The notes beneath the pieces were generated by a model. That model was not told the DNA's origin, ran no database searches, and was given only the letters and a program-made list of their open reading frames with translations. From Gymnorhina tibicen (lineage: Eukaryota; Chordata; Aves; Passeriformes; Artamidae): DNA of 64,000 bases. The stretch lies in assembly GCA_013399875.1 (NCBI GenBank), contig VXAZ01003272.1, positions 248,001 through 312,000 of the forward strand. The letters run 5' to 3'. Every line of letters starts with the position of its first letter. Position 1 is the first letter of the stretch. A program made the translations under genes and the position numbers. Below are positions 62,583 through 64,000 of this stretch, one piece after another.

Positions 62583-62910
62583 GTGAGTGCACGTTTTCTA
62601 AGCACCCACCTGTGCCACCAGAGACAACAGTTTTGGGGAAGATTTTAGGGGGAGACAGGAGTCCAGAGGGTCTTGTGACAGTGTTTCAGGGATGAGCAAA
62701 TGGGGTATGGAGATCTCAAAATAGATGTGCAGAGAGGGCTGACCTGTAGCTGAAGGACGTGTTTGAGCAGAGCTGACCTGGTCGTCAAAGCCTGAGATGA
62801 AATATCTCCCCAGACAAGTTCTGTTTATGATGTTCTCAGGCTATTTTAACAACGATATTGTAGCCAGTGGAGCTGTGATTTACTCCACAATGGCAGAGGT
62901 GTCCTCGCTG

Positions 62911-62940
62911 CCCCTGCAGAGTGGTCACCCTCTGCAGGGG
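62911..62940. repeat. Perfect 11-bp inverted repeat (GC-rich hairpin)
   Basis: The arms 'cccctgcagag' and 'ctctgcagggg' are exact reverse complements around the 8-bp loop 'tggtcacc', each containing a PstI-type CTGCAG core. It would form a stable hairpin in DNA or RNA. It is shorter than a typical microRNA precursor stem, and no known mature sequence was recognised. Confidence 0.85.
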
Positions 62941-63554
62941 GAGAGCAAGGGGTCACAGCACTGGGGACATGTCCTGCGGCCGGTTTATGGCCACTTTGGT
63001 TCTGATGCCTGAGCTGTGGGCAATAAGGGACTCACTTCACCTTCAACACAGAGTGGCCCAGACACATCACACTGGGGCAGGGGGGTGCTGAGAAGGTGGA
63101 TAAATGGCACTTGGGGGTTTGTATTTCTGCGTACTGTGGCTCTGTGTAGCTGTCAGACTACCCATGGTTAATCTCACAGATTCAGGCATTTCTTTGTTCC
63201 TTGACTGAGAAGGGTAATAGGGGAATCTGTGGCCATTGGGACACAATGAATCAGTTCTGGGGAAACAAATTCTCCAAAGAGGAAACTGTCTGTGGGAAGG
63301 GGTGATGTGGGATGTGGGATGGGAGTGCTAATCCAGAGATGTTGCAGTGGGAATGGCTTTCCTGGGCTTTGCCTTAAGATTTTTCCTTGCTGTCTGTCAC
63401 TTCTTGGTCCTCTTCCCGTGTTCCGGTTTGAAGGACACCTTTGAAATGAGGGATGAGCCATAATGAGAAAAGAAACGCAAATTAATCAAAGATGACACTA
63501 GAAATGATGTGAAATGTAATTTCTTTGGCATAGAGTTCCAGCGTCAGGGGCTCT

Positions 63555-63571
63555 GCGTGTGTGTGTGTGTA
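63555..63571. repeat. Short TG microsatellite
   Basis: A run of about seven GT units beginning 'gcgtgtgtgtgtgtgt'. A typical dinucleotide repeat. Confidence 0.9.
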
Positions 63572-63752
63572 CACAGGCACGTGGGCACGAGCTGTCACCA
63601 TTCATCCTTATAATGCTCATGAAAAACTACACAAATACGAACACCAGTAGCTCCCACACAGAGGTGTGGGTGACCTTCAGGTGGGGCTCTGGAGCTGGAT
63701 TCGGAAGCCATTGGTTTGCTTGCTGTCTGTCAGTTTTCCTTTGTGGTTTCAG

Positions 63753-63807
63753 GTGCAATCATGAGTGGCAGCAGCAGCAGGGCCCCACCGAGCAGCAGAG
63801 CCTGAGG
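63753..63807 (+). other. Weak exon candidate near the window end
   Basis: A pyrimidine-rich acceptor ('ttttcctttgtggtttcag', AG at 63751-63752) and a moderate donor (AGG|GTAATG at 63808) enclose 55 bp containing three AGC/CAG-type triplets and open in a glutamine-rich frame (EWQQQQGPTEQQ). There is no further support. Confidence 0.14.
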
Positions 63808-64000
63808 GTAATGACAAGATACACCTGAAGTGGGCTGGGGGAAAAGGGAAGAAATTAAATATCACTCTAGTCTTTTTGTCATTCTGGGAGCCAAGGCAGA
63901 AGGACATCATGGTGCTGAGCTGCTGGCACCACTGAGGTCAGTCCTGGCTTTACAGCACAAGGGCCAAGGAAGCTTTACAGAGTGCCTCATGTTTTGTAGT

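Noticed and set aside
1..64000. CRISPR arrays, operons, phage or prokaryotic features
   Set aside because: No regularly spaced repeats, no ribosome-binding-site-led gene clusters; texture and the CR1 element indicate vertebrate DNA.
1..64000. Endogenous retroviral or other viral gene remnants
   Set aside because: No translated segment resembled gag, pol, env or other viral proteins, and no paired LTRs were seen.

Overview
The window looks like bird nuclear DNA from an intergenic or deep-intronic stretch. The best organism marker is one chicken-repeat-1 (CR1) LINE 3' end at about 52855-53110, a repeat characteristic of birds and other reptiles. Interspersed repeats are otherwise very sparse, base composition swings between AT-rich blocks and short CpG-dense patches, and no operon-like or prokaryotic coding structure is present. 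Species and chromosome cannot be named from the sequence alone. No reading frame was recognised as a known protein, and no tRNA, rRNA or known microRNA was recognised.

Layout. 1-9.7 kb: no supported gene, mixed AT-rich DNA with one short direct repeat pair. 9.7-10.25 kb: an inverted repeat carrying splice-donor consensus on both strands, then a dense short CpG island. 11.1-19.6 kb: four plus-strand segments bounded by good 3' and 5' splice consensus, which could form one transcript starting near the CpG island. 19.6-30.9 kb: mostly featureless, with a CpG patch near 21.2 kb, one copy of a dispersed repeat (22.4 kb) and one apparently non-coding exon candidate (28.4 kb). 31.0-31.8 kb: the largest CpG island. 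31.9-33.1 kb: an AT-rich block with an exact POU octamer, enhancer-like. 33-46 kb: no confident gene; a 38-bp perfect tandem duplication and a hairpin at 39.2-39.5 kb. 46.05-46.30 kb: the best splice-site-bounded exon candidate. 51-53 kb: second copy of the dispersed repeat and the CR1. 55.8-56.7 kb: a CpG patch followed by two plus-strand exon candidates that join in one frame. 59.9 kb: a perfect 24-bp palindrome with a POU-like core. 60.4-61.1 kb: two exon candidates that join in frame and end in a stop. 62-64 kb: a perfect hairpin, a short TG microsatellite and two weak exon candidates.

The exon candidates rest only on GT-AG consensus, polypyrimidine tracts and open frames. Vertebrate DNA holds far more decoy exons than real ones, so each has low individual probability. 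The most useful hypothesis is that this apparently empty interval carries one or more unannotated plus-strand spliced transcripts (long non-coding, or with short coding frames) next to small CpG islands, among candidate conserved regulatory elements. RNA-seq splice junctions and cross-bird alignment would decide this.
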